The notes below the pieces were generated by a model. It was given only the letters and a program-made list of their open reading frames with translations. It was not told the origin of the DNA and searched no databases. Both the position numbers and the translations under genes were made by a program. A stretch of DNA of 64,000 bases, taken from contig OZ038464.1 of the NCBI GenBank assembly GCA_964036295.1, positions 18,894,443-18,958,442 of the forward strand, in the 5' to 3' direction. Within the stretch, counting starts at the first letter, position 1. Each line of letters starts with the position of its first letter. Positions 32,247-45,500 of the stretch are shown here, in pieces. Origin of the DNA: Plumapathes pennacea (taxonomy: Eukaryota > Cnidaria > Anthozoa > Antipatharia > Myriopathidae).

Positions 32247-35200
32247 CATGAAACTTTCAGGAAACCTTCCTAGGACTATGCCGAATAAGTTTGCATAGTT
32301 TTTGTAAACTTTTAGCTCGCGCGTCGTGAGAAATTACAGCAAATTAGAGCAAATCACGCACTAATTAATTCATCACACCTCTCGAGGAAAGGAGCCAAAT
32401 TTAAGCTGTTATATCTCGCCAACGGTAAAGATAGAAAAGACAAATGTATTGCAAAAAGTCTTCTTATAGTCCCAGGAAGGTTTCCTGAAAGTTTCAAGAG
32501 TTTTCAATTTTTGGCCAAAATCGGCAAAAAACCCTGTGCTATAGCCTTAGTATTTTGTCAAAAATCGAACATTTTTCGACCATCTCAGAATCGCATGAAA
32601 CTTTCAGGAAACTTTCCTAGGACTATGCCGAATAGGTGTGCATAGTTTTTGTAAACTTTTAGCCCGCGCGTCGTGAGAAATTACAGCAAATTAGAGCAAA
32701 TCACGCACTAATTAATTCATCACACCTTTCGAGGAAAGGAGCCAAATTTAAGCTGCTATATCTCGTCAACGGTAAAGATAGAGCAGACAAATGCATTACA
32801 AAAAGTCTTCTTAAAGTCCAAGGAAGGTTTCCTGAAAGTTTCAAGAGTTTTCAATTTTTGGCCAAAATCGGCAAAAAACCCTGTGCTATAGCCTTAGTAT
32901 TTTGTCAAAAATCGAACATTTTTCGACCATCTCAGAATCGCATGAAACTTTCAGGAAACCTTCCTAGGACTATGCCGAATAGGTTTGCATAATTTTTGTA
33001 AACTTTTAGCCCGCGCGTCGTGAGAAATTACAGCAAATTAGAGCAAATCACGCACTAATTAATCAGGAAAGGAGCCAAATTTAAGCTGCTATATCTCGCT
33101 AACGGATGAAGATAGAGAAAACAAATGTATTGTAAAAAGTCTTCTTAAAGTCCAAGGAAGGTTTCCTGAAAGTTTCAAGAGTTTTCAATTTTTGGCCAAA
33201 ATCGGCAAAAAACCCTGTGCTATAGCCTTAGTATTTTGTCAAAAATCGAACATTTTTCGACCATCTCAGAATCGCGTGAAACTTTCAGGAAACCTTCTTA
33301 GAACTATGCCGAATAGGTTTGCATAGTTTTTGTAAACTTTTAGCCCGCGCGTCGTGAGAAATTACAGCAAATTAGAGCAAATCACGCACTAATTAATTCA
33401 TCACACCTTTCGAGGAAAGGAGCCAAATTTAAGCTGCTATATCTCGTCAACGGTAAAGATAGAGCAGACAAATGCATTACAAAAAGTCTTCTTAAAGTCC
33501 AAGGAAGGTTTCCTGAAAGTTTCAAGAGTTTTCAATTTTTGGCCAAATTCGGCAAAAAACCCTGTGCTATAGCCTTAGTATTTTGTCAAAAATCGAACAT
33601 TTTTCGACCATCTCAGAATTGCATGAAACTTTCAGGAAACCTTCCTAGGACTATGCCGAATAGGTTTGCATAGTTTTTGTAAACTTTTAGCCCGCGCGTC
33701 GTGAGAAATTACAGCAAATTAGAGCAAATCACGCACTAATTAATTCATCACACCTTTCGAGGAAAGGAGCCAAATTTAAGCTGCTATATCTCGCTAACGG
33801 ATGAAGATAGAGAAGACAAATGTATTGTAAAAAGTCTTCTTAAAGTCCAAGGAAGGTTTCCTGAAAGTTTCAAGAGTTTTCAATTTTTGGCCAAAATCGG
33901 CAAAAAACCCTGTGCTATAGCCTTAGTATTTTGTCAAAAATCGAACATTTTTCGACCATCTCAGAATCGCATGAAACTTTCAGGAAACCTTCTTAGAACT
34001 ATGCCGAATAGGTTTGCATAGTTTTTGTAAACTTTTAGCCCGCGCGTCGTGAGAAATTACAGCAAATTAGAGCAAATCACGCACTAATTAATTCATCACA
34101 CCTTTCGAGGAAAGGAGCCAAATTTAAGCTGCTATATCTCGTCAACGGTAAAGATAGAGAAGACAAATGCATTACAAAAAGTCTACTTAAAGTCCAAGGA
34201 AGGTTTCCTGAAAGTTTCAAGAGTTTTCAATTTTTGGCCAAAATCGGCAAAAAACCCTGTGCTATAGCCTTAGTATTTTGTCAAAAATCGAACATTTTTC
34301 GACCATCTCAGAATCGCATGAAACTTTCAGGAAACCTTCTTAGAACTATGCCGAATAGGTTTGCATAGTTTTTGTAAACTTTTAGCCCGCGCGTCGTGAG
34401 AAATTACAGCAAATTAGAGCAAATCACGCACTAATTAATTCATCACACCTTTCGAGGAAAGGAGCCAAATTTAAGCTGCTATATCTCGTCAACGGTAAAG
34501 ATAGAGCAGACAAATGCATTACAAAAAGTCTACTTAAAGTCCAAGGAAGGTTTCCTGAAAGTTTCAAGAGTTTTCAATTTTTGGCCAAAATCGGCAAAAA
34601 ACCCTGTGCTATAGCCTTAGTATTTTGTCAAAAATCGAACATTTTTCGACCATCTCAGAATTGCATGAAACTTTCAGGAAACCTTCCTAGGACTATGCCG
34701 AATAGGTTTGCATAGTTTTTGTAAACTTTTAGCCCGCGCGTCGTGAGAAATTACAGCAAATTAGAGCAAATCACGCACTAATTAATTCATCACACCTTTC
34801 GAGGAAAGGAGCCAAATTTAAGCTGCTATATCTCGCTAACGGATGAAGATAGAGAAGACAATGTATTACAGAAAGTCTTCTTAAAGTCCAAGGAAGGTTT
34901 CCTGAAAGTTTCAAGAGTTTTCAATTTTTGGCCAAAATCGGCAAAAAACCCTGTGCTATAGCCTTAGTATTTTGTCAAAAATCGAACATTTTTCGACCAT
35001 CTCAGAATCGCATGAAACTTTCAGGAAACCTTCCTAGGACTATGCCGAATAAGTTTGCATAGTTTTTGTAAACTTTTAGCCCGCGCGTCGTGAGAAATTA
35101 CAGCAAATTAGAGCAAATCACGCACTAATTAATTCATCACACCTTTCGAGGAAAGGAGCCAAATTTAAGCTGCTATATCTCGCTAACGGATGAAGATAGA

Positions 35201-38140
35201 GAAGACAATGTATTACAGAAAGTCTTCTTAAAGTCCAAGGAAGGTTTCCTGAAAGTTTCAAGAGTTTTCAATTTTTGGCCAAATTCGGCAAAAAACCCTG
35301 TGCTATAGCCTTAGTATTTTGTCAAAAATTGAACATTTTTCGACCATCTCAGAATTGCATGAAACTTTCAGGAAACTTTCCTAGGACTATGCCGAATAGG
35401 TTTGCATAGTTTTTGTAAACTTTTAGCCCGCGCGTCGTGAGAAATTACAGCAAATTAGAGCAAATCACGCACTAATTAATTCATCACACCTTTCGAGGAA
35501 AGGAGCCAAATTTAAGCTGCTATATCTCGTCAACGGTAAAGATAGAGAAGGCAAATGTATTGCAAAAAGTCTTCTTAAAGTCCAAGGAAGGTTTCCTGAA
35601 AGTTTCAAGAGTTTTCAATTTTTGGCCAAAATCGGCAAAAAACCCTGTGCTATAGCCTTAGTATTTTGTCAAAAATCGAACATTTTTCGACCATCTCAGA
35701 ATCGCATGAAACTTTCAGGAAACCTTCCTAGGACTATGCCGAATAAGTTTGCATAGTTTTTGTAAACTTTTAGCCCGCGCGTCGTGAGAAATTACAGCAA
35801 ATTAGAGCAAATCACGCACTAATTAATTCATCACACCTTTCGAGGAAAGGAGCCAAATTTAAGCTGCTATATCTCGCTAACGGATGAAGATAGAGAAGAC
35901 AAATGTATTACAGAAAGTCTTCTTAAAGTCCAAGGAAGGTTTCCTGAAAGTTTCAAGAGTTTTCAATTTTTGGCCAAAATCGGCAAAAAACCCTGTGCTA
36001 TAGTCTTAGTATTTTGTCAAAAATCGAACATTTTTCGACCATATCAGAATCGCATGAAACTTTCAGGAAACCTTCTTAGAACTATGCCGAATAGGTTTGC
36101 ATAGTTTTTGTAAACTTTTAGCCCGCGCGTCGTGAGAAATTACAGCAAATTAGAGCAAATCACGCACTAATTAATTCATCACACCTTTCGAGGAAAGGAG
36201 CCAAATTTAAGCTGCTATATCTCGCTAACGGATGAAGATAGAGAAGACAAATGTATTGCAAAAAGTCTTCTTAAAGTCCTAGGAAGGTTTCCTGAAAGTT
36301 TCAAGAGTTTTCAATTTTTGGCAAAATTCGGCAAAAAACCCTGTGCTATAGCCTTAGTATTTTGTCAAAAATCGAACATTTTTCGACCATCTCAGAATAT
36401 CATGAAACTTTCAGGAAACTTTCCTAGGACTATGCCGAATAGGTTTGCATAGTTTTTGTAAACTTTTAGTCCGCGCGTCGTGAGAAATTACAGCAAATTA
36501 GAGCAAATCACGCACTAATTAATTCATCACACCTTTCGAGGAAAGGAGCCAAATTTAAGCTGCTATATCTCGTCAACGGTAAAGATAGAGAAGACAAGTG
36601 CATTACAAAAAGTCTTCTTAAAGTCCAAGGAAGGTTTCCTGAAAGTTTCAAGAGTTTTCAATTTTTGGCCAAAATCGGCAAAAAACCCTGTGCTATAGCC
36701 TTAGTATTTTGTCAAAAATCGAACATTTTTCGACCATCTCAGAATTGCATGAAACTTTCAGGAAACCTTCCTAGGACTATGCCGAATAGGTTTGCATAGT
36801 TTTTGTAAACTTTTAGCCCGCGCGTCGTGAGAAATTACAGCAAATTAGAGCAAATCACGCACTAATTAATTCATCACACCTTTCGAGGAAAGGAGCCAAA
36901 TTTAAGCTGCTATATCTCGCTAACGGATGAAGATAGAGAAGACAAATGTATTACAGAAAGTCTTCTTAAAGTCCAAGGAAGGTTTCCTGAAAGTTTCAAG
37001 AGTTTTCAATTTTTGGCCAAAATCGGCAAAAAACCCTGTGCTATAGCCTTAGTATTTTGTCAAAAATCGAACATTTTTCGACCATCTCAGAATTGCATGA
37101 AACTTTCAGGAAACCTTCCTAGGACTATGCCGAATAGGTTTGCATAGTTTTTGTAAACTTTTAGCCCGCGCGTCGTGAGAAATTACAGCAAATTAGAGAA
37201 AATCACGCACTAATTAATTCATCACACCTTTCGAGGAAAGGAGCCAAATTTAAGCTGCTATATCTCGTCAACGGTAAAGATAGAGAAGACAAATGCATTA
37301 CAAAAAGTCTTCTTAAAGTCCAAGGAAGGTTTCCTGAAAGTTTCAAGAGTTTTCAATTTTTGGCCAAAATCGGCAAAAAACCCTGTGCTATAGCCTTAGT
37401 ATTTTGTCAAAAATCGAACATTTTTCGACCATCTCAGAATTGCATGAAACTTTCAGGAAACCTTCCTAGGACTATGCCGAATAGGTTTGCATAATTTTTG
37501 TAAACTTTTAGCCCGCGCGTCGTGAGAAATTACAGCAAATTAGAGCAAATCACGCACTAATTAATTCATCACACCTTTCGAGGAAAGGAGCCAAATTAAA
37601 GCTGCTATATCTCGCTAACGGATGAAGATAGAGAAGACAAATGTATTGTAAAAAGTCTTCTTAAAGTCCAAGGAAGGTTTCCTGAAAGTTTCAAGAGTTT
37701 TCAATTTTTGGCCAAAATCCGCAAAAAACCCTGTGCTATAGCCTTAGTATTTTGTCAAAAATCGAACATTTTTCGACCATATCAGAATCGCATGAAACTT
37801 TCAGGAAACCTTCCTAGGACTATGCCGAATAAGTTTGCGTAGTTTTTGTAAACTTTTAGCCCGCGCGTCGTGAGAAATTACAGCAAATTAGAGCAAATCA
37901 CGCACTAATTAGTTCATCACATCTTTCGAGGAAAGGAGCCAAATTTAAGCTGCTATATCTCGTCAACGGTAAAGATAGAGAAGACAAATGTATTACAAAA
38001 AGTCTTCTTAAAATTCCCAGAAAGGTTTCCTGAAAGTTTCAAGAGTTTTCAATTTTTGGCCAAAATCGGCAAAAAACCCTGTGCTATAGCCTTAGTATTT
38101 TGTCAAAAAATCGAACATTTTTCGACCATCTCAGAATCGC
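32247..38140. repeat. Satellite array: 17 head-to-tail units of about 347 bp
   Basis: The anchor CATGAAACTTTCAGGAAAC recurs at 32247, 32594, 32941, 33275, 33622, 33970, 34317, 34664, 35011, 35358, 35705, 36053, 36401, 36748, 37096, 37443, 37791 and 38140. Intervals are 347-349 bp except one of 334 bp, which lacks the TCATCACACCTTTCG segment. Units are very similar. Two subtypes differ at one site: CGTCAACGGTAAAGATAG (A) and CGCTAACGGATGAAGATAG (B). No frame of useful length exists in any unit. Each unit has inverted ends: CTTTCAGGAAACCTTCCT near one side and AGGAAGGTTTCCTGAAAG near the other. Confidence 0.95.
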
Positions 38141-38174
38141 ATGAAACTTTCAGGAAACCTTCTTAGGACTTTGC

Positions 38175-38860
38175 CGAATAGGTTTTCCATAGTTTTTGTA
38201 AAATTTTAAAACTATTGAAACTTTTAAGAAACCTTCCAGGGACTATAAGAAGACTTTTTGCAGTAAATCTGCCTCGTTTTATTTCAGACATTGAAGTGAT
38301 ATAGCAGCAAAACCACGTAAAACTCGAGGCTCCAATGTTCGAAAAGTGGGATATTTTAGTCCATGATTTGCTCTAATTTCTCACGAACTGCTGCATAAAA
38401 TATCATATATATTTCATCAAATCCTTTGCTATACTCTAAGGAAGGTTTTCGTCTGTGCGGCCACGTCGGTTTTTGGTTGAGTCAGCGGTTATTGGATAAA
38501 ACTGGGGATTCAAGTGAAGATTTTGTAGTTAAAAAACCTCAAGACTTAAAATAAATTCATTACTCAAATATAAGTTAGTTCAGTGCATTTTCTATAACAT
38601 AAGCTGTGCACAGGATATACGAGGCTTGCACACGATGTGAAATTTACCTCGAATTATGAGAATAAGTTAGATAGCCATGGTGATGAACGCTGACCAACGG
38701 AACTGACGTCAAGAATGTATTTCCGGGTGTCATAACGAGACTTTTTTGCAATACATTTGCCCAATTTTATGTTAGCCGTTGATGAGATATAGCAGCAAAA
38801 CCACGTAAAAGTAATCGCAGATTCTTTCCTGGCACGCCTCTTTAGCTTACCCAACGTTTC
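38175..38860. repeat. Right flank of the satellite: diverged related sequence
   Basis: 38200-38410 is similar in the same orientation to the left flank (GAAACTTTTAAGAAACCTTC, then GGGATATTTTAGTCCATGAT) and so inverted to the core array. A further weak relic (GATGAGATATAGCAGCAAAACCACGTAAAA region) lies at about 38720-38810. The core is thus bracketed by older relatives. Confidence 0.65.
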
Positions 38861-39591
38861 TTAAAACAGCTTAGGAAACACAAGTAAGTTTGAAAATTTT
38901 CCAAAGTACCTAAAAATGGGCCATTTTGGCAAACATTCCTTGTTTTTGTAGCTCTAATGCGAAGTGCTTTACAGGAAAGTTGCGTCTCTCAACGATACAC
39001 ACAAGAAAAGAATCCGCGATTAAAAATGGTCAAATTTCCGCCAAGATATAATTAATCTACTTTCGCTCCATAGAAAGCTCTTATAGCTCAAAATTTACAC
39101 AATATTGCGCACACTTGTTAAAGTAGTTTTCACTATTGTGTAGCGCCATATCCACAGGACAAATGAAACGATTAATAGCAAAGAAGTTTATTGTTTGTGG
39201 CATCATTACGTCTGACTTTCTGCCTTCAAGAAACAACAGTTAGTTCGTATGCGTTGATTTACGTTAAGCAGCTCATAAATGTTGCAAAACAAATCACTCA
39301 ACAAGCCACTTTCATAATCTTCTCCAGAGTCTGGTTTTGTTTTTACACAATTACGTTGTGATATATGTAGCAGTTTCCGCTTTGCCCGCCAAGTTTGATC
39401 GCCAAGTCACCCGCCAGAAAATCTGTCTTGCGCATGAGTGTAAAAGTGCTTGATTTTGAAGAAAAATCAACAACCCAGCTGGTGCGCAGAATTCTGAAAA
39501 TATCGAAAACCACGTACTGTGTTCACAACAACGGTAATCGTTACTGTTGTACTTGTAGGTATCTCTGCAGTATTTATCGTTTCAGGCTCGT
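38861..39591. other. Intergenic downstream of NOXRED1
   Basis: About 730 bp with no supported gene. It lies 3' of the minus-strand NOXRED1 gene and should contain its 3' UTR near the right end. Nothing else is seen. Confidence 0.45.
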
Positions 39592-42500
39592 CTATGATAT
39601 ACTCGTGGGAACACCTTTCCAGTATTGAAACCTGCAAGAGAAGAGATCGGCAGTCAGTAAACTCAAGTACTGTAAAACCATGCTCGTGTATGTTGTTTAT
39701 GTGTAACTGTGTACTGTATGTGCGAGTGTGCACATGTGTATATTAGCTTTGTATTATGAAACAAAGTTTCCACTCACTTGTCGAACACGGATCTGTATCG
39801 CTTCACAAACATCTTCCTTAGCGACCCAGACTGCTCAAGAAGTCGACAACCCAGGCTCGTCTGCGTGGCTGCAACTTTACCAATATCAAACAGTGGAAAG
39901 TTTCTGCAGAAAATGAAGAGGTGACTCAAAAAACTCAGATAAAACGAAAAGGGAGCAAAAGGGAGAGAAAAAAGAGAAAAGAAAGATAAATAGAGAAGAA
40001 AAGAGACAGGGAAAAAGAGAAGAAAGAAACGATGGAGGAAGGTCACAAGAATTTAAGGAAAGAAGGAAAAGAGAGGAAAGTAGGGAAGAAAGAACAAAAC
40101 AAAAGATGGAGGAAGGTAAGAAAGAAAGAAAGAAAAAAAATGAAAAGGAAAGGAGGAAAATAATTGTACAATATATGTACATACTTTTCGTCCCAATCCG
40201 CATTGTCCGCCGCACATAACTGGGCACTACTTATGACGTCATCTAGTGTTAAAGCATCACGTGGATCATCGGTGGGGGAAAGTCCAAACACAATAGCGTT
40301 ACACAAACTGCGAAAACAAGACACTGGTCAGGTAGCACTAAACACAAAGAACCGAATGCATAAACCAAGTCCAAACGTTGTATGGGTTAGTGTGTTTAGA
40401 CATTGTGATAAAACATTATCTTTGTGGTGTTCTTGGTGATTCGGTTTCATTTTTTAAAAGAGAAAACTTGTTAATTGCTTAGAAACTGTTTGCGCAATCG
40501 ACACAAAGGCACTATACAATAATCTGTGAGAACAAAACACTGATCAGGTTCTAAACACAAAATACGATCCGTGGAAACAAGACACTTGATCATGTACTGT
40601 ACTTGGATACACAGTACGAACTGTGACAACAACACACTGACCACTTTTAAGTACACAGTGCAAAGTGTGGGAACAAAGCACCTATATTAGTCTGAAGAGA
40701 CAAAGTGATGACGGTGCATCAGATGAGCGAAGTCTTACAAGATAGTTTCTTGTTTGCTAAGCTCCTTTCTTGTGCAGGTATTGAGGAACAGAAACAACAC
40801 AATCTCCGCCCAACGCTCACCGGTCTTTACTAGCGCATCTGTAGACAAACGAAAACTTACAACAGTTTGATTTGCACTTCAATTAATTCGCACACATCTA
40901 GTACTTATTTTGGTGTCATTCAATTTACTGTTATCTCATCATTCTCGTTTAGAGCCGTTTATGGATGACTGTAGATGAAAGTAAGCGTGTGAGCATAGAG
41001 CGGTTTTCGGATGACTGTCGAAAGTGATTATGTGATTGCTTTGGTTTTGCGTTTGCTTCGCTTTCGGATTGGTCCACACTAGTTTGTCAGCATGCTCAGC
41101 CAATCAGAAACAAAACCAAAACCAAAACCAAACACTTCTCACGCAAGCGATGGCGTGTACTCGCACTGCTGATTGGAAGCAAGACCAAACGCGAATTACT
41201 TTGGCTTCCAATTGGCTGAACTGTTTTCTCTCAGTCGCTGTGATTGGCCTGTGTGATTACTTTGGTTTTGGTTTTCGACCGTCATCCGAAAACGGCTCTA
41301 ACCTAATTGCGATTCTCTCAAGCAAGCAAGTGGTGATTCATTTTCTCGCACTGCTGATTGGTGTCTTCTTCGAAGTAAAACGCAAATTAGTTTGGTTTCT
41401 GGTTGGTAGCAAAGTGTATTTAATATTCTTACAGCGTCTGTACTGACGCAGTAATTACTTTGGTTTTACGAACGTCGGAAAACGGCTGTATTCCCTGTAA
41501 TCTGTGTGTTGCATCACAACCAAGTAATTTAATAAAAATAATGTTTCCAAACAAAATTGTTTCCAAGAAACTGTCGTCCAATAAACTGTTTCCAAGAAAA
41601 CGTGACTCACCATCCTTCTCTGGATTCAAAGGGCACGTCATGTCGCAACTCGTGGAGTCTCTGAGGATTTCATTTATCTGTGATGCGGGGTCATTGGAGA
41701 AGAAACACAAGTTAGACTAAACTGGGCCACGATAAGTCTTAACCTTTTTTTTCTTAACCTCTTGGCCGACAAACTGCAAGGTTTTGGCCAAACACCAACG
41801 TCTCAAGGAAGTTGCGTTTCAAGCCTCGTATAAAAGAAAGGACGTTTATTTGGTGTTTCAAAGGGTCAGTAAGAAAGGCTGGATTAAGGAATATCGTGTT
41901 GACGTTTTATAGGGGTTCTAAAACTCGTGTACCGGTTGAGGTGTTGCCGAGTTGCCAAGTGCGGTTTTTCTGTTCAAAGGTGCAGTACAAAAAGAAGCAT
42001 ATTGTTTTTCTAAAGGTATATGAAAGGGTCACTATTCCGACCCCATAAGACGACATATTAACGGTATATGTCTGGGCGGAGCCTCCCCATACAAATTTTC
42101 TTTAAATGCTCCTCAAAAGGGAGGAATGGGGGGATGCAAAACCTTCCCGAGATGGCAAAAGCATTAGACCTAATCCATGATTAGCCTAATCATGCTCTAA
42201 ACAACCGGGCCCTGCAACGCTAGAGTAGTCCCTGCGAAGAGTAGTGTTTGGTCAGGGTCGACGTAGCGTCAGATCTCAACATGAGTGAAAAAAAAAAAAA
42301 TTGGGTTTGTTAGGTAGAACTACCGAACATTACGATGGCCACAAAGCGGATTAGCGAAGAAACGGCAAAAGACAGAAAACGGGCGTGTTCCGTGACGGCA
42401 CTTACATCTTTTTCGACGTTCCAGCCGGTGAAACATTCACTTGTATCTGTAGGTTGTTTCCAGGACTAATTGGAAGTTAAAGACTTGCTGCGAGGCAGTA

Positions 42501-45500
42501 GGATTTACAAAAATTTCTAAGAAAGTGAATATCTTATCAAATTGTGTTAATCAGTCACGTAAAAACTGCTCAGTGTATGAGTTCTAAGTGGTCTTATTAG
42601 AGAAAAAACAGGCGTTGTAGGAAACAAGACGTTTTAAGTCTTTTCCAAGAACAGCCAGCCAAGAATAATAATTAAATAAAACCGTACAATATGCTGGCCT
42701 TAGAACTCTGATGAATTCTATAAAATTAATAGACCGTAAAAGCGAGGGACATTTTGAGGAAGCTTTTGATTTTGAGTTTGTATTAGCAGTATAAATGTTG
42801 TTGGGATCCTTCACAATCTAAAACAAACCAGCTATTTCAAAGGATACAAAAACTGGATTTATAACTTGACTGTACTCCAACAGCTGACAGATTTTCGAAA
42901 AAGGCATCCCTAAATCAAGATGAAAGATAACAAGACAAAGATAAATAAACGAAAACAAAAAACAAAAACAAAAACTATAAACAAGACAGCTTAATTATTT
43001 CCTGTTAGAGTACATTAAACACTCCTAAAGATAAGAACAACTAACTGGAGCTATAATTAAACTTATTAAAATTTAGTGTCAGTAAATATCAGGGCCTGCT
43101 ATGTACAGCTGTGGACAATAACGTACCCCCAACTAAGACATATACTGGACAGTGCAGATGACCTTTGATTTCCTGAAGGAAAAAAAGCTAATATGAACCA
43201 TCCCAAGTAGAACAAACAAACAAAAAAGAATACACACACTGACATAATATGTACACACACACTTCAACAAACAAGTGTGAAACAAAACACTCACCTTAGC
43301 TATATTTGGAAACTGCGATGGTAAACAACAGATAAACAGCAAATCAACTGTTGAACACACCTGTAGATACATGACATACAACACTGACTATGAGCCCTAC
43401 TGTATAAATATCACTTCAATGCTATATTACTATGATTCTCTATCTATAGACTGAGTGTTGAATGGCACATTTTTTTTTACCAAAACCTTTAAATCACATC
43501 ACACTTTTTCCTCCTCTGGCCAGAGATATAATCATACAGTTGGAAGAACTTTTGGTAATTCTGGGTTTGATACCTTGCTCAGATGAAAGTTGATGGGACT
43601 ACAAATTCTCCCTACATTTACTCATACTGTTTCATTCTTCCAATTGTTCAGATAATTTGTATAATCAAATTGTGATGACTGTACCTTGACATTATCAAAG
43701 CCACAGTGAGCTCCCCTGGACTGTAGAGTACTGAGTGTTTCTGGTCGCCGAGTGGAGATGAATAGCTCCTCTGGATGGACGTCAGCTTTGGTTACAAAAA
43801 GAATCAGCAAATAATTCCCATGAGGATTTGTAGTCACACCACTTGGAATAAAATGGCTTCCTGATCTCCAATCAAAGATGATTTTAAAAGGTCTCTTAGG
43901 CACAAGCACTGGTTGGATGCCAGTCTAGGCCAGACCCCCTTAAAGGTTCATGCCCTTCTCCCACAAAACTCCTGCAAGTGGTGCTTTAATGGTTGTGATC
44001 ATCTGGGTGAGAGTAGCCTTCACGAAGATTGTTGTTGGGAAGTGACATTTCAACTACTTGAGTGGAAGTAATCTCCAGAGTCAAGTTAAGAGGTTTTGTC
44101 AGATAATGGTGTAATTCAAAATGTCTTTGGTTGTTGATCATGATTGGTCTGTTTCATTGTGATTATTATACATAGTTTTTGGTTGTGAAGACTCTGGTTC
44201 ATAATTGGAAACTTATGTAACTTACTTAGTAACTTTGAAAGTTGATTGGTAACTTTCTATAGGAGTAGAATTAAGAATTTAATCATTTAGGATCATTAGT
44301 AATTTATCATGTACTCACAAAACTTCAGCAATGTGTTTGCCAGTTGTCTTCCCAACCGTCCACATCCAATAATACCGACAAGGACTGGGTCTCGCTTGGG
44401 AGCTTCTTGCAGAAGTTTTGATGTCTATAAAGTACATGTAGAGATGGAGAGAAAAAAATTGATTTATTTGAAATACATTGCATTTATGCACTCAATTGTA
44501 TTTTAACTTCATTCTAGCACTGTTATAGGCAGATGCTAGCACTTCTCTTGAGTTTACTGCAGTAATATAGTAGATTAGTATATACCACACAAATGAATAG
44601 TGCTTTTCGCGTGCTCTGATTGGCTCCTCAATCTCGGAATATCAAGTACTATTCACCTTCTGGCAGCTTCCGGTAAAACAAAATGGCATGCAAACCCAAT
44701 TTTTGCCCACTTTTGTTGGAAATAAAATAGCTATTTGGGAGTTGGCTTATTAAACTTGAGGTATATACTAAAACAATTATTATTCGCTGAAGTGGAGGTG
44801 AATAGCGGTGGATATTTATCTCACCAAAACGGCTCAGTAAATATCCACTGCTATTCACCTCCACTTCGGCGAATAATATTGTTAACTAGTGGTACCCCCA
44901 TAAAATAAGGTGATTGCATGTTTTTTTCTTTTTGTTAATCCAACAAGGATACTGTCAGGATCTTGCCAGGATTCTGTTGTATTTATGCTATGAGGATCCC
45001 GAGAGGATCTTAACAGGATCCTGCCAGCATATTTACAGGATCCTGCTATGTTTATCTAACAAGGATCCTGTTAGGATCCTGCCAGGATCCTGTTGTGTTT
45101 ATCCTATGAGGATCCTGACAGGATCTTAACAGGATCCTACCAGGATCCTGCCAGGATCTTAGCAGGATCCTGCTTTGTTTATCCTGCAAGGATCTTTGAA
45201 GGATCCTTGAAGGATCCTGGCATACCTTGCCCTGCCAGGATCCTTACAAGATCCTTGCAGGATCCTTGTAGTCAAGAAAAATTTGGCCAGGATCCTGCAA
45301 GGATCCTATCCTTGCAGGATCCTTGCAGGATCCTTGAGGATCCTTAAGGATCCTTAAGGATCCTGCAAGGATCCTTAAGGATCCTGCAAGGATTTTCACC
45401 AGGGACTACTAACAGTAAACTCAAGGGAAGGGCTTAGCATCTGCCTGTAACAGTGCAGTCTCACGGGCTATTCCGCTTAAAAATTGAAATGCCAACTTAA

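Noticed and set aside
32247..38140. CRISPR-like or gene-array reading of the regular repeats
   Set aside because: Whole 347-bp units repeat without unique spacers, in a eukaryotic genome; it is a satellite.
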